From NCBI RefSeq assembly GCF_963664965.1, contig NZ_OY761823.1:3180001-3244000 (forward strand): 64,000 bases of DNA, given 5' to 3'. Origin of the DNA: an uncultured Pseudodesulfovibrio sp. GTDB taxonomy: Bacteria > Desulfobacterota > Desulfovibrionia > Desulfovibrionales > Desulfovibrionaceae. Under the pieces are notes generated by a model that was given only the letters and a program-made list of their open reading frames with translations, did no database searches and was not told the origin of the DNA. Made by a program: the position numbers and the translations under genes. Shown in pieces: positions 36,403 to 46,100 of the stretch; position 1 is the first letter of the stretch, and each line of letters starts with the position of its first letter.

Positions 36403-37062
36403 CTACCAGTCATTCGCATGGCGGACGCCGCCGAATTCCGAACCCATGTACGCTCTGGTGAACAGGGCGAACAGCGCGTGGCTGAGGCGGGTGAAGGGAA
36501 TCAGGGCGAGCAGGAGTTCACCTGCAAGCACATGCAACGTGGTCATCAACAAAGGAGAACCGACCTGATGATAGGCCAGAACGCCGGTGATGAAAGGCAG
36601 GACGACGAGGATCAGGGTAAACCAGTCTTTCGGACGGGTGACATTCTTGACGTGGGGGTATGCAAAACGGCGGTATGCAAAAACAGCACAGCCTGCAATG
36701 ACCACGAAGCTGATGATGTCGCCGGCCTGCGCGGGCAGACGCGGGATTTCAATACCGAAGGCGGTATCCCAGAGAACCACATGCGCGCCGAGGAATACGG
36801 CGACCAGCAGGAAGCCGATGTGGAACAGGAAGGTAGCCACGGTCATGAGCGGATCGGCTTTCCAGCCCATTGTGCTGAAAGGCATGAGCCAGCGGAAAAT
36901 GGACCGCAGGCTGTAGGGCAGGCTCATGTAAGCAAGCGAAGAACCATCCTTGGCCTTGGCCAGAGCGTACATCGAAACCAGACGGTAAATGGAACCAACG
37001 ATAAAGATGGTCCATGCAACCCAGGCGAGGGGGCCGCTGACGAAGTTGTAGAATTCGATCAT
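36403..37062 (-). CDS. tmcC: Tmc complex subunit TmcC (NarI-like cytochrome b)
   Basis: The 219-residue membrane protein has five predicted membrane segments and conserved His residues (FHIGFLLVAVFLGAH, LHVLAGELLLALIPFTRLSH) that would ligate b hemes. It resembles nitrate reductase gamma subunits. It anchors the complex and conducts electrons across the membrane between TmcA and TmcB. Confidence 0.9.
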   Translation of the reverse strand: MIEFYNFVSGPLAWVAWTIFIVGSIYRLVSMYALAKAKDGSSLAYMSLPYSLRSIFRWLMPFSTMGWKADPLMTVATFLFHIGFLLVAVFLGAHVVLWDTAFGIEIPRLPAQAGDIISFVVIAGCAVFAYRRFAYPHVKNVTRPKDWFTLILVVLPFITGVLAYHQVGSPLLMTTLHVLAGELLLALIPFTRLSHALFALFTRAYMGSEFGGVRHANDW

Positions 37063-37076
37063 TGCGTCTCCCTCCG

Positions 37077-38336
37077 CTAGAACTTGGCTACTTCCGCAAC
37101 AATACGGACGTAGCTGTTGTTTTCGATGGCGCGGATAAGCACCTTGGTGCCGTCTTCGCTGAAGACAGGCGGCCAGACACGGTCAAAGCTGCGATCAAAC
37201 GCCTTGCCATTGACCAGAACCAGATACCTGCCGTCTTTCTCCACCATGGTCGCGGCGTTCTTGCTGTCGGCGGAGAACACGACCGGCCATGCCATATCGT
37301 AGGTACCGGCCCATTCGGAGCCGTCCACCACGATGCGGAAATTGGAGTTGCACTCGCTGGCGAGGATACCGGCACGGGAACCGTCAGGGCTGACCACGAG
37401 GTCGGTGACGGTGGGGTAGGTCTTGCTCCATGCGGCGTTGTCGCAACAGGCAGTCAATTCGCCGTAACCGGTGGCAACGACAGCCCACAGCTTGGCACCG
37501 TTTTCAGAGTACTGAAGCTCGAGACACTGAACGTAGCGCGGCTGCCAGATCAGTTTGCCGTCAAGAGCGACGCCCCACTTGCCCCCGGATCGAACCGGCG
37601 CGGCAGCACTGTCAGTACCGGGCTTGAATACCGGTTCCCAGACAAACTGGAACTTCTCTGCCCACGGCTTGCCGTTCACGACGATGGTGTAATCAAAAAC
37701 GCTGGTACGGGCCTGTGCAGCCACGTGTTCGCCCTTCTCATCGAAGACCGGAGTCCAGACGTTGAGATACTTTTCAGTCCACGCCTTGCCGTCGACAGCT
37801 ACGGAGTAGATGCCTTTCTTGAAACCTTCAATGTCAGCCTGAGCAAGCTGCTCGACCTGAACCACGGCGGCAGTGTGTGCGCCGTCAGGGCTGAAAGCAG
37901 GCTGGTTGGCATTGCCGTAAAGGTTTTCCCAAGGCTCACCGTCGACTGCCATGCCATATTCTTCCATGGCCTTGTACATGGTCGCGATTTTGGAGCCGTC
38001 CTTGCTGAACATGGTGTCCCAGACATAGTCGGTGGCTTCTCCGACCATTTCGCCATCAATGGCGAGCGCCCATTCCATGTCCTGCTGACAGAGAGCTGTC
38101 AGACGACCGTCCGGTGAAAATTTCGGATACCAGATTTTCTCAAATGTGGCTTCCCAAACCTTGTCATTGGTCCGAATGGAGAATTCGCCTTCGCCCACCT
38201 GAACGATTGCGGCCAAAGTCTCACCATCAGGCGAAACATACGGCTCTTCCTGCCATCCGTGTCCTTCGAGCGGGGAAAGGGATTCAACCACTGTTTTCTG
38301 GCCGGGTTCCCAATCCCATGAGGAGATTCGTCCCAT
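37077..38336 (-). CDS. tmcD: Tmc complex subunit TmcD (Trp-rich WD40-like protein)
   Basis: The 419-residue protein is unusually rich in Trp and has no signal peptide. It consists of about eight repeats of roughly 45-50 residues, each with a pattern like FSPDG followed by a WxxxxD/W strand (for example FDRVWPPVFSEDGTKVL). This suggests a beta-propeller. In Desulfovibrio the Trp-rich fourth subunit of Tmc has this character; its role in the complex is unknown. It is the first gene of the operon here, with an AGGGGGTG ribosome binding site. Confidence 0.85.
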   Translation of the reverse strand: MGRISSWDWEPGQKTVVESLSPLEGHGWQEEPYVSPDGETLAAIVQVGEGEFSIRTNDKVWEATFEKIWYPKFSPDGRLTALCQQDMEWALAIDGEMVGEATDYVWDTMFSKDGSKIATMYKAMEEYGMAVDGEPWENLYGNANQPAFSPDGAHTAAVVQVEQLAQADIEGFKKGIYSVAVDGKAWTEKYLNVWTPVFDEKGEHVAAQARTSVFDYTIVVNGKPWAEKFQFVWEPVFKPGTDSAAAPVRSGGKWGVALDGKLIWQPRYVQCLELQYSENGAKLWAVVATGYGELTACCDNAAWSKTYPTVTDLVVSPDGSRAGILASECNSNFRIVVDGSEWAGTYDMAWPVVFSADSKNAATMVEKDGRYLVLVNGKAFDRSFDRVWPPVFSEDGTKVLIRAIENNSYVRIVAEVAKF

Positions 38337-38470
38337 AGCACCCCCTTGTGTTGTGAGCCGCGAATTTGCGGCATGTGCACCCCGCGTTTAGCAGGGCTGT
38401 TCCGTCAACATCGGAGTCGATTCATCATTCGGCAACATCGCGCCCTCTGTAGGGCACGAGGAATTCGACC

Positions 38471-38608
38471 ATGACCGAGATTCCGGAGAATATGGCACAG
38501 GCCGATGCAGACATCATTATCGACATCCCGGAATTCAAGGCGATCCGACAGAGACTGTATAATCGTGACACCTTGGCGACATCACACACCAACATCTCCA
38601 CAGTCTGA
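38471..38608 (+). CDS. possible 45-residue small protein
   Basis: A short frame, MTEIPENMAQ... to a TGA at 38606-38608, is preceded by GAGGAAT seven bases before the ATG. It lies alone in the region between tmcD and the RTX gene. The composition is acidic at the start, with a helical KAIRQRLYNRD segment. I recognise no family. It may be real, a remnant of a longer gene, or chance. Confidence 0.3.
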   Translation: MTEIPENMAQADADIIIDIPEFKAIRQRLYNRDTLATSHTNISTV

Positions 38609-39226
38609 ACAGCATCGATTCCGTTATAGTTTCAACAGAGTCATCATCCACCGCGATTGCACTGCATCCAAATATCTACAGATTCTGCTTCTATTTCACG
38701 GCTGCCAATGCAACTCGGCAATGACGACGCGTTACGTTGAGCACAGTCAATAACAAAAGACCCGCATCCTGAAAATCAAAATCTGAAAATATATTTGTCC
38801 GACTGCAACATACGTCACAGAAAACAGGCCAAAAACGACATACAGCGCGACCAGACTGTCGTGCCTCCACTTCCACCCCCTTCCCCTCTTCCATTAGACC
38901 GAAACCACATGAAATTTTCAAATTGCATCATGTTTTTATCAATATTTTCAACAACCAGTGCGACAACCTTGTCTCGCTTTAGGCCAAGCATGTCGCACAC
39001 GCGCCGCGAACAAATAGTCACTTGACACAGAATTTAATTCAATTTTCCAACACCCCTTTTCAAAAGGTCAGAAATATAACACACAATATTCCAATTATAT
39101 TGATTTTTTTTGTCAAGACTTAATCGGTTATTTTCACACCAATCACATTGCAAACCACCAGATAATGACTATTTTACAAGTAGGGAGAAATATTATTCTC
39201 CCACTTGCAGCAAGAGGGGGTCAGCC
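38609..39226. other. intergenic stretch upstream of the RTX gene
   Basis: About 600 AT-rich bases hold no recognisable gene. Near the end, at 39183-39202, an inverted repeat GGGAGAA/TTCTCCC with a six-base loop lies 24 bases before the RTX start codon. It could be a 5' leader hairpin or operator. Confidence 0.45.
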
Positions 39227-42200
39227 ATGACTGATACCACCGGAACGCCGATAGGCAGCGTTATCTCTCTTACCGGTTCTGCATGGGCCGTAAGCGACAC
39301 AACGCAACGCGCTCTTGAACAAGGCGCGCCAGTTTACGAAGGCGAAGAAATCGTCACCGAAAAGGACAGCAACGTCGAAATCAAGCTGGCCGACGACACC
39401 ATCCTCGGTCAGGGTGAGGATTCATCCATCCGACTGGACGAATACATTTATTCGGGCGACGACAGCAGCCTTGACTTCCACATGATCAAGGGTGTCATGC
39501 GTGTCGTTTCCGGCGAAATAGTCAAGCTCAACCCGGAAGGCTTCAATCTGACCACCCCTCTTGCAACCATCGGAATCCGCGGCACGGAAGTCATGGTTCA
39601 GGTCGATCAGGGCCGTGAAATCATCGGCGTCGACAAGCTCGGTGCAGGCCATACGGTTCTCATCAGCAACGCTTTCAACGAAGTCGTCATCGACAAGGCC
39701 GGCATGTTCTCCGGCGTCGACTTCGACGGCAGTCTCATCGTACCTGATGAAATGCCGGAAAACTTCATTGCGGCCATTGTCCGAGCCGCTCCGCTCACCC
39801 TGCTGGGCGACCCGCCCCGATCCCCCGGTGACCCACAAGATGTTCCCATGCCGGAACACTTTGATACCATTGACAACCAGACCGGAGAATATCAGTCCGG
39901 TGTCGATACGGGACCTTCTGAAGAAGGGGACCAAGAGGACTCTGATGACGAGGAATATGAATTGAGCGAAGAGGATATAGAAGCGCTGCTCGACATCGAG
40001 ACCGCGGCAGGACCTTCCGTTGTACCGGGCGAAGAACTCGGTGAAGTCATTGAAGTCGACTACGATCCGTTCGGGGATGATACCGGCACAGGCCTGAGCA
40101 CGCCGCCTCAGAGTTACACACCGCAGGAATCAGAGCCGCCGCCGGAAGATGATTCTCCTCCCCCCACCACTACGGAAGAAACAGTCGACACAGCCCCGGT
40201 TGCACACAATGTCGAAACAGAACAGGCGGCTCCGGACGAAGACGAACCCGTCAGCTACAACATTCTGGATGAAGGCGATGCCGCAGGCGATGGCGTCACC
40301 TTGATCGCAGCCAACCTTGAAGTGAATAGCAGCTTCAGCGGCGATGTTGATTTCGAATCTTCCGGAACCATCACCTACACCCCTTCGGAAGGTGAAACCG
40401 GTACGGTCGTCATCGACTATATCGTGGAAGACGCCGACGGGGACACCGCTACCGCGCAGCTCTCCATCGAGCTTGCGGACGATTCCGAACCCGCCATTTC
40501 CACCTCAAACGTCGTTGCGGACGAATCCGACACACTGGCTCAGGCCAGCGGCACGCTTGCTATTGATTTCGGCGAAGACGACAGCACCACGACGGTCGCA
40601 CTTGCCGCAACCGGCGCGACCTGGGACGGAGCCTTGTCAACGCCCACGCTGACGGCCGACGACGGCACATGGAAGATCGAGCTTTCCGGAGACAGCTACA
40701 ACTTCACGCAGTTGGCACCCATCACCCATCCTGACACGAATCTCCACGACGAAAGCGTGGAAGTGAACGTCTCGGTCACGGCCACGGACAGTGACGGAAC
40801 AGTCAGCACAGGCACATTCACCGTCACCATCGACGACGACGGACCGACCGCGACCAATGCGTCGATGTCCACCACCGAAAGCACTCCCATCAGCTTCAAC
40901 ATCTTTACCGACGGAGATGCGGAAACCGGAACGGACGGCGGAACCATGACCTATGCGGCCATTGAAAATACGAACGAATTCACAGGCACGTTCACGGAAT
41001 CCGCTGACGGCACCATCACGTACGACCCGGTCGACGGCGAAACAGGCACCATGGTCGTCGATTACACCGTAACCGACAACGACGGAGACACGGCCTCCGC
41101 CAAGCTCTACGTCAACATTACCGAAGACGCAGCCCCCGTTGTTTCCGGCTCCGACATCTACGGCGACGAAACCGACGGCCTGGTCACGGCTTCCGACACG
41201 CTCGACGGCAACTTCGTGACCATCACCCTTGCCGCGGCTGGCGCGACCTGGAATCCGGAGACTGACACACTCACGGCAGACAACGGCGAATGGCAGATCG
41301 AAATGGACGGCAACCTCTACATATACACCCAGCTCACGCCCATCACCCATGCCAATGCCGCAGACCCCAACGACAGTCTCATCACCACGGTCGATTTCAC
41401 CGGAATCGACGGCAACGGCGACTCCACCAACGGCTCCTTCGACGTTGAAATCTTCGACGACGGCCCCACTGCCTTCAACGCCTTCCACTCCCAGACTCCT
41501 CCCGATGACGCCGCGGTCAGTTACAACGTGCTTACCGAAGGCGACGCGGCAACCGGAACGGATGAAGGAACACTGTCGTACGCCGCCCTTGAAAACGGAA
41601 GCACGTTCAACGGCACCGTCAGCCACGACACGGACGGCACCATCACCTATACCCCGGTTCAGGGCGAAACAGGGACCGTGGTCATCGACTACACCGTGAC
41701 GGACAACGACGGCGACACCGCGTCCGCACAGCTCTCCATCACCCTTGCGGAAGATTCGGAACCCGTCATTACGACCTCGAACGTGGTCGGCGATGAAACC
41801 GGCGGACTGGTAACGGTTTCCGGCACCCTGAATGTCGACTTCGGCGCGGATGACAACGACACGACCATCACCCTGTCGGCCAACAATGCCACATGGAATG
41901 AAGGGACTCTGACCGACGACGCCGGAGCATGGCAAATCGATCTCACCGACACCGGCTACACCTACACGCAGCTTGCGGCCCTGACTCATGCCGACCCGGC
42001 AGACCCTGACGACAGTCTCGCGACAATAGTGACCGTCACGGCGACCGACGGAGACGGTACAGTGGGCACAGGCTCCTTCTCCGTCACCATTGACGACGAC
42101 GGGCCGACCGCGACAAACGCTTATGTCACGCAGGAAGTCACGAACGAAGCGATCAGCTACAATGTCATCACTCATGAAGATGCGGCGTTCGGTACGGACG

Positions 42201-42778
42201 GAGGCACGCTGACAAGCGCAGAACTGGCCGCAGGAAGCACGTTTACCGGCACCGTCACACACAGTGAAGACGGAACCATCACCTACACCCCGGATCAGGA
42301 CGAAACAGGTACGGTCGTGGTGGACTACACCATCACCGACAACGATGGCGACGCCACTTCCGCCCAGCTCTCCATCAAGCTGGCACAGCTCCATGACATC
42401 CTGATCGAAGACTACCTCCCCGGTCAGGGCGGCAACGTCATCACCGGGACTGAAGGCGACGACTCACTCAGCACCGATCACGGTCGTGATGTCATATTCG
42501 GCATGGGCGGAGACGACACGCTCAACGGCATCACCAGCAAGGACGTTCTTTACGGCGGCGACGGCAATGATTCCATCAGCGGCGGCAAGAGTAACGACAT
42601 CCTGGCCGGAGAAGCCGGACTGGATACGCTTGAAGGCGGCCGAGGCTCCGACACCTTCGTCTTCACCTCACCCGACGACGGCGAAGACATCATTCTCGAC
42701 TTCAACTCCGCCAAGGATCAGATAGCCCTCTACGAAACCACCTTCGACCTGAGTTACGACAGTCATGACATCAATTGA
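39227..42778 (+). CDS. large RTX/VCBS-repeat adhesin with FecR-like N-terminal domain (C-terminus shifted out of frame)
   Basis: The 1183-residue protein, preceded by GAGGGGG, is acidic and has no classical signal peptide, as in type I secreted proteins. Residues about 15-115 form a FecR-like domain (IVTEKDSNVEIKLADDT, TPLATIGIRGTEV). A disordered acidic linker follows. Then come three and a half tandem units of about 210 residues, each with YNxxxxGDA, DGTITYTP and DDDGPTATNA. Residues about 1066-1150 carry RTX calcium-binding repeats (GMGGDDTLNG, GGDGNDSISGG). The frame stops early after FDLSYDSHDIN; the expected secretion-signal region continues in the next frame. It is probably a surface adhesin. 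No export genes are nearby. Confidence 0.85.
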   Translation: MTDTTGTPIGSVISLTGSAWAVSDTTQRALEQGAPVYEGEEIVTEKDSNVEIKLADDTILGQGEDSSIRLDEYIYSGDDSSLDFHMIKGVMRVVSGEIVKLNPEGFNLTTPLATIGIRGTEVMVQVDQGREIIGVDKLGAGHTVLISNAFNEVVIDKAGMFSGVDFDGSLIVPDEMPENFIAAIVRAAPLTLLGDPPRSPGDPQDVPMPEHFDTIDNQTGEYQSGVDTGPSEEGDQEDSDDEEYELSEEDIEALLDIETAAGPSVVPGEELGEVIEVDYDPFGDDTGTGLSTPPQSYTPQESEPPPEDDSPPPTTTEETVDTAPVAHNVETEQAAPDEDEPVSYNILDEGDAAGDGVTLIAANLEVNSSFSGDVDFESSGTITYTPSEGETGTVVIDYIVEDADGDTATAQLSIELADDSEPAISTSNVVADESDTLAQASGTLAIDFGEDDSTTTVALAATGATWDGALSTPTLTADDGTWKIELSGDSYNFTQLAPITHPDTNLHDESVEVNVSVTATDSDGTVSTGTFTVTIDDDGPTATNASMSTTESTPISFNIFTDGDAETGTDGGTMTYAAIENTNEFTGTFTESADGTITYDPVDGETGTMVVDYTVTDNDGDTASAKLYVNITEDAAPVVSGSDIYGDETDGLVTASDTLDGNFVTITLAAAGATWNPETDTLTADNGEWQIEMDGNLYIYTQLTPITHANAADPNDSLITTVDFTGIDGNGDSTNGSFDVEIFDDGPTAFNAFHSQTPPDDAAVSYNVLTEGDAATGTDEGTLSYAALENGSTFNGTVSHDTDGTITYTPVQGETGTVVIDYTVTDNDGDTASAQLSITLAEDSEPVITTSNVVGDETGGLVTVSGTLNVDFGADDNDTTITLSANNATWNEGTLTDDAGAWQIDLTDTGYTYTQLAALTHADPADPDDSLATIVTVTATDGDGTVGTGSFSVTIDDDGPTATNAYVTQEVTNEAISYNVITHEDAAFGTDGGTLTSAELAAGSTFTGTVTHSEDGTITYTPDQDETGTVVVDYTITDNDGDATSAQLSIKLAQLHDILIEDYLPGQGGNVITGTEGDDSLSTDHGRDVIFGMGGDDTLNGITSKDVLYGGDGNDSISGGKSNDILAGEAGLDTLEGGRGSDTFVFTSPDDGEDIILDFNSAKDQIALYETTFDLSYDSHDIN
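40187..42393 (+). repeat. 3.5 tandem VCBS/cadherin-like units within the RTX gene
   Basis: Units start near 40187, 40861, 41481 and 42121 (the last is a half unit), each about 620-675 bases. Shared landmarks are the strand DGTITYTP or its variant DGTITYDP, then ETGTVVIDYTVTDNDGD, then a closing DDDGPTATNA. Units 2 and 3 are the most similar by eye. Confidence 0.85.
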
Positions 42779-43004
42779 AGAAAACCAGTTTGTCGCGGTT
42801 GACGCCTCGACCTTCTCAGGCGGCTTCGACTTCACGGATGCGACAACGGGCATCGTCTACGCAAGCGAGGAAGGCAGCAGCACAGGCCGACTGTACTACG
42901 ATCCGGACGACACGCAGGATAACGACGAAATCCTGCTCGCTACCATCGTTGAGGAAGACGATACCGATCTGACTGCGGACAACATTGGAATAGAGACAAC
43001 CTGA
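42765..43004 (+). CDS. out-of-frame C-terminal tail of the RTX adhesin
   Basis: The 79-residue frame overlaps the end of the adhesin by 14 bases in the +1 phase. Its content (FVAVDASTFSGGFDFTDATT, GRLYYDPDDTQDNDEILLAT) is exactly the sequence expected after the last RTX repeats: a YDPDG-type strand and an acidic C-terminus acting as the type I secretion signal. No good ribosome binding site precedes its ATG. The simplest reading is a one-base insertion (or two-base loss) that split one gene; sequencing error, real decay or programmed frameshifting are all possible. Confidence 0.6.
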   Translation: MTSIEENQFVAVDASTFSGGFDFTDATTGIVYASEEGSSTGRLYYDPDDTQDNDEILLATIVEEDDTDLTADNIGIETT

Positions 43005-43152
43005 CCATTCCGGTCAAAAAGGAGTTGGACAGCAAACGGCTGTGCCGGACTTGCCGCGTAAGGAAACCGAAATACGCATCAAGCCCCAAATTGCAAGGAA
43101 TACCGGCACAGCCATCCTCCTCTGCCCAACGCCACTCCCCTTGGAGAACAGT

Positions 43153-46100
43153 CTAATCGTCCTCCGGGTTCAGACATCTATCCATGGCGACAAACAGTTT
43201 GCCCTGATCAAGCGGCTTGACGACATAGTCATCCACCCCCGCTTCGATCAATTTCTGTTTGTCCTTTGCCATCGCATACGCAGTCAGAGCTATGATCGGG
43301 ATTCCGACCTTGTCTTCGCCGCATTCTCCCTGCCGTATGGCCCGTGTCGCCTCAAGACCGTTTTTGACCGGCATCTGAATATCCATCAAAACCAGATCGA
43401 AGTCCTCGGCATGAAGCTTCTCAAGCGCCTCTTGCCCATTGATGACGCAGGTGACATCCGCATGCGTGAGATCAAGGATATTCCGTATCGCAAAACTGTT
43501 GATTTCATCATCTTCGGCAACAAGAACCCGCTTGCCGTGAAATGAAGACACACTGCCTGTGCCAACAACACCTTTCTCCAAAGATGTTTCATCCGCCATT
43601 TCGAAAGTCACGCTCACATAAAAAGCCGTTCCCTTGCCGGGACTGTTCACCAGACAGATGCCCCCTCGCATCAAATGGACGAGCTTCTTGCATATGGACA
43701 GCCCCAGGCCTACGCCCTCGAATTTCCGGGTATACCCACCGCTCGCCTGAATAAACGGAGAGAATAGGTGCTCCACCATATCGTCTGCGATGCCGATTCC
43801 GGTATCGGACACTTTAAAGAGCACACGGCAGGTTCCCGGCCTGACCGTAGATAGCCTGTAGGCTTCAAGCCTGACACTGCCTTCGGGGGTAAACTTCATG
43901 GCATTGCCAAGCAGATTGGTCAGAATCTGGCTCAGCCTGTCCACATCCCCCCTCAACGCCGAGGGAATGCTTTCATCCATGGTGACCGAAAAATCCAAAG
44001 ACTTCTGCTTGGCCGTGACCATGAAAAGATCTTTCAACTGGGAAAACAAATCATGGACATTGAAACTTTCGTCCTCCAACGACAGCCGCCCCGCCTCAAT
44101 CCGCGAATGATCGAGAATGTCACAGAGCAGTTTCGTCAAACGTCTAGAAGACACAGTGGCGGCATGAATGAACTCCCGTTGTTTTCCATCAAGCGGAGTG
44201 CCGTCCAGTAATTGAAGCATACCCACAATGCCATTCAGCGGCGTTCTGATTTCATGACTCATATTCGCCAGAAAATCGGATTTTATGCGGTTCGCCGCCT
44301 CTGCCATCCGCTTGGCGGATTTCAGTTTCTGTTCAGCGGCTTTCTGTGAAGTGATATCAGTAAGAATGCAGGCAAACTGATTCGGAGCATTTTGAAATGC
44401 CGTGACCATGACGTGCTTTTTCGTCAATTCAAAATACTTGTCGAATGAAATGGGCTTACCGGAAGTTGCGACCTCGCTGTACCGTTGGATCAAGAGGTCT
44501 TCCACATCCGGGAAAATTTCATGAAAAGTTTTGCCTATGACATCATTTGGATCGAGACCAACAAGCTCTTTAAAGGCCGGATTCGCAGCGACAAAACGCA
44601 CGTCTGCGGGAGCTTCGGAAGCACCATGAACTATTTCATGAACGGCAAAACCTTCCTGCATTTTATTGAAAAGACCTTGGTAGTCCTGACGAAGACGACG
44701 TCTTTCCCCCTGAGCAACCTTGCGTTCAGTAATATCTCGCGCAATGGAAAGAATATATGAATTGCCGGAAGACTCGAAGACTCGGCTGGAGACCTCAACC
44801 GGGAACGGCGCTCCGAATTTCGGCTTGTGCATGGATTCATACAGACTGTAACCACGTTCGACCAGTTGCGCCCTTGCCGCTTCACTCCGGGCCAAAGTCT
44901 GGGGATCGGTACATACGACCTCCTGAAAACTGAGTTGCTGCAACTCTTCACTGCTGTATCCCAAACGAGAGCAGGCAACTTCATTTACCTCCATGAAAGG
45001 CTTGACCGTGTCAGGATTGAACGGATGGACGAAGATGGCATCGCCACCGGCATTGAACAACTGCTGGTACTTTGCCCGACCATCACGCATCTCTTTTTCA
45101 TTCTCAAGAAAACGGGTTATGTCCTGAGCAATCAGCAGTAGGCAATCTTCGCCGTCAAGCCGTATGATTTCACCGTTAAGCACGCACTGAACCTGAGTAT
45201 TGTTTTTCCCGTGCAAGGTCAGATACTGCCCCTTTACACTTCCGTCTTTCTGCAATTCATCAATGACATCCATACGCACATCGGGCTTGATCCATCCAAG
45301 CTCCAGTGATGTTTTTCCGAGCACCTCATCCTTGGAAAATCCGAAGACTTCAGTAAAACTCCTGTTCACATCCATAAACGTGGAATCCGAGGCCTTGCTG
45401 AGTGAAATCATGGCAGGAGCCAGATCAAAAATCCTCGAAAACTTCTTCTCACTGCTTTTCAGTTTGTCGTACGTCTTTTTCTGTTCGATGGTGCCCATTA
45501 TGAAATCGAAGAAAAACGAAAGCGTGTCCGCATCTTCTCTGGTAAACGGTTTTTCCCTTCTGGCGACCCCCAGAACGGTTGCGGCGGTGCCGTCCCAGCA
45601 AACAGGAATGACCAGATCATTTCCGATATGCCCATCAAGCTCCACGATTTCGACTCCATTTCGAAAAACCGGCTGTTCCTGCTGGATGCACTTCTTCCAC
45701 AGTTCACTTCTTGACTCCACAAACTGGTGACAACTATTCCCTTGTGTCTTACTGAAAAAATCAGCTGAAACGTCAGACCATCCCTCAATCGTAAAAGCCG
45801 AAGCGGAATCTTCCCAGCGAGAAAGAAAAGCGACCTGGCAAGGGACCAGTTCCGAGGCAATATTCAAAATCCGCACAAAAAACTGATCCATGGTGAGCAT
45901 CGTGCTCGTACGCGTAAGCTCGACACGGTATTCCAATATGGACTCAAAGACTTTCTGTTTCGTGATGTCATGACTGACCGCAATGTAATAACGAGGGCAC
46001 CCTTTTGTGTCCGTAATCGTGGTCAAAGTCACATCAGCCCAGCGAATGGACCCGTTCCTGGTTACAAACCGCTTTTCATTGAAACTCAACGACTCGTCAT

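Noticed and set aside
40637..42394. 585-codon frame antisense to the adhesin repeats
   Set aside because: It exists only because of the codon pattern and repetition of the adhesin; its repetitive Val/Gly/Asp-rich translation has no domain and no ribosome binding site.
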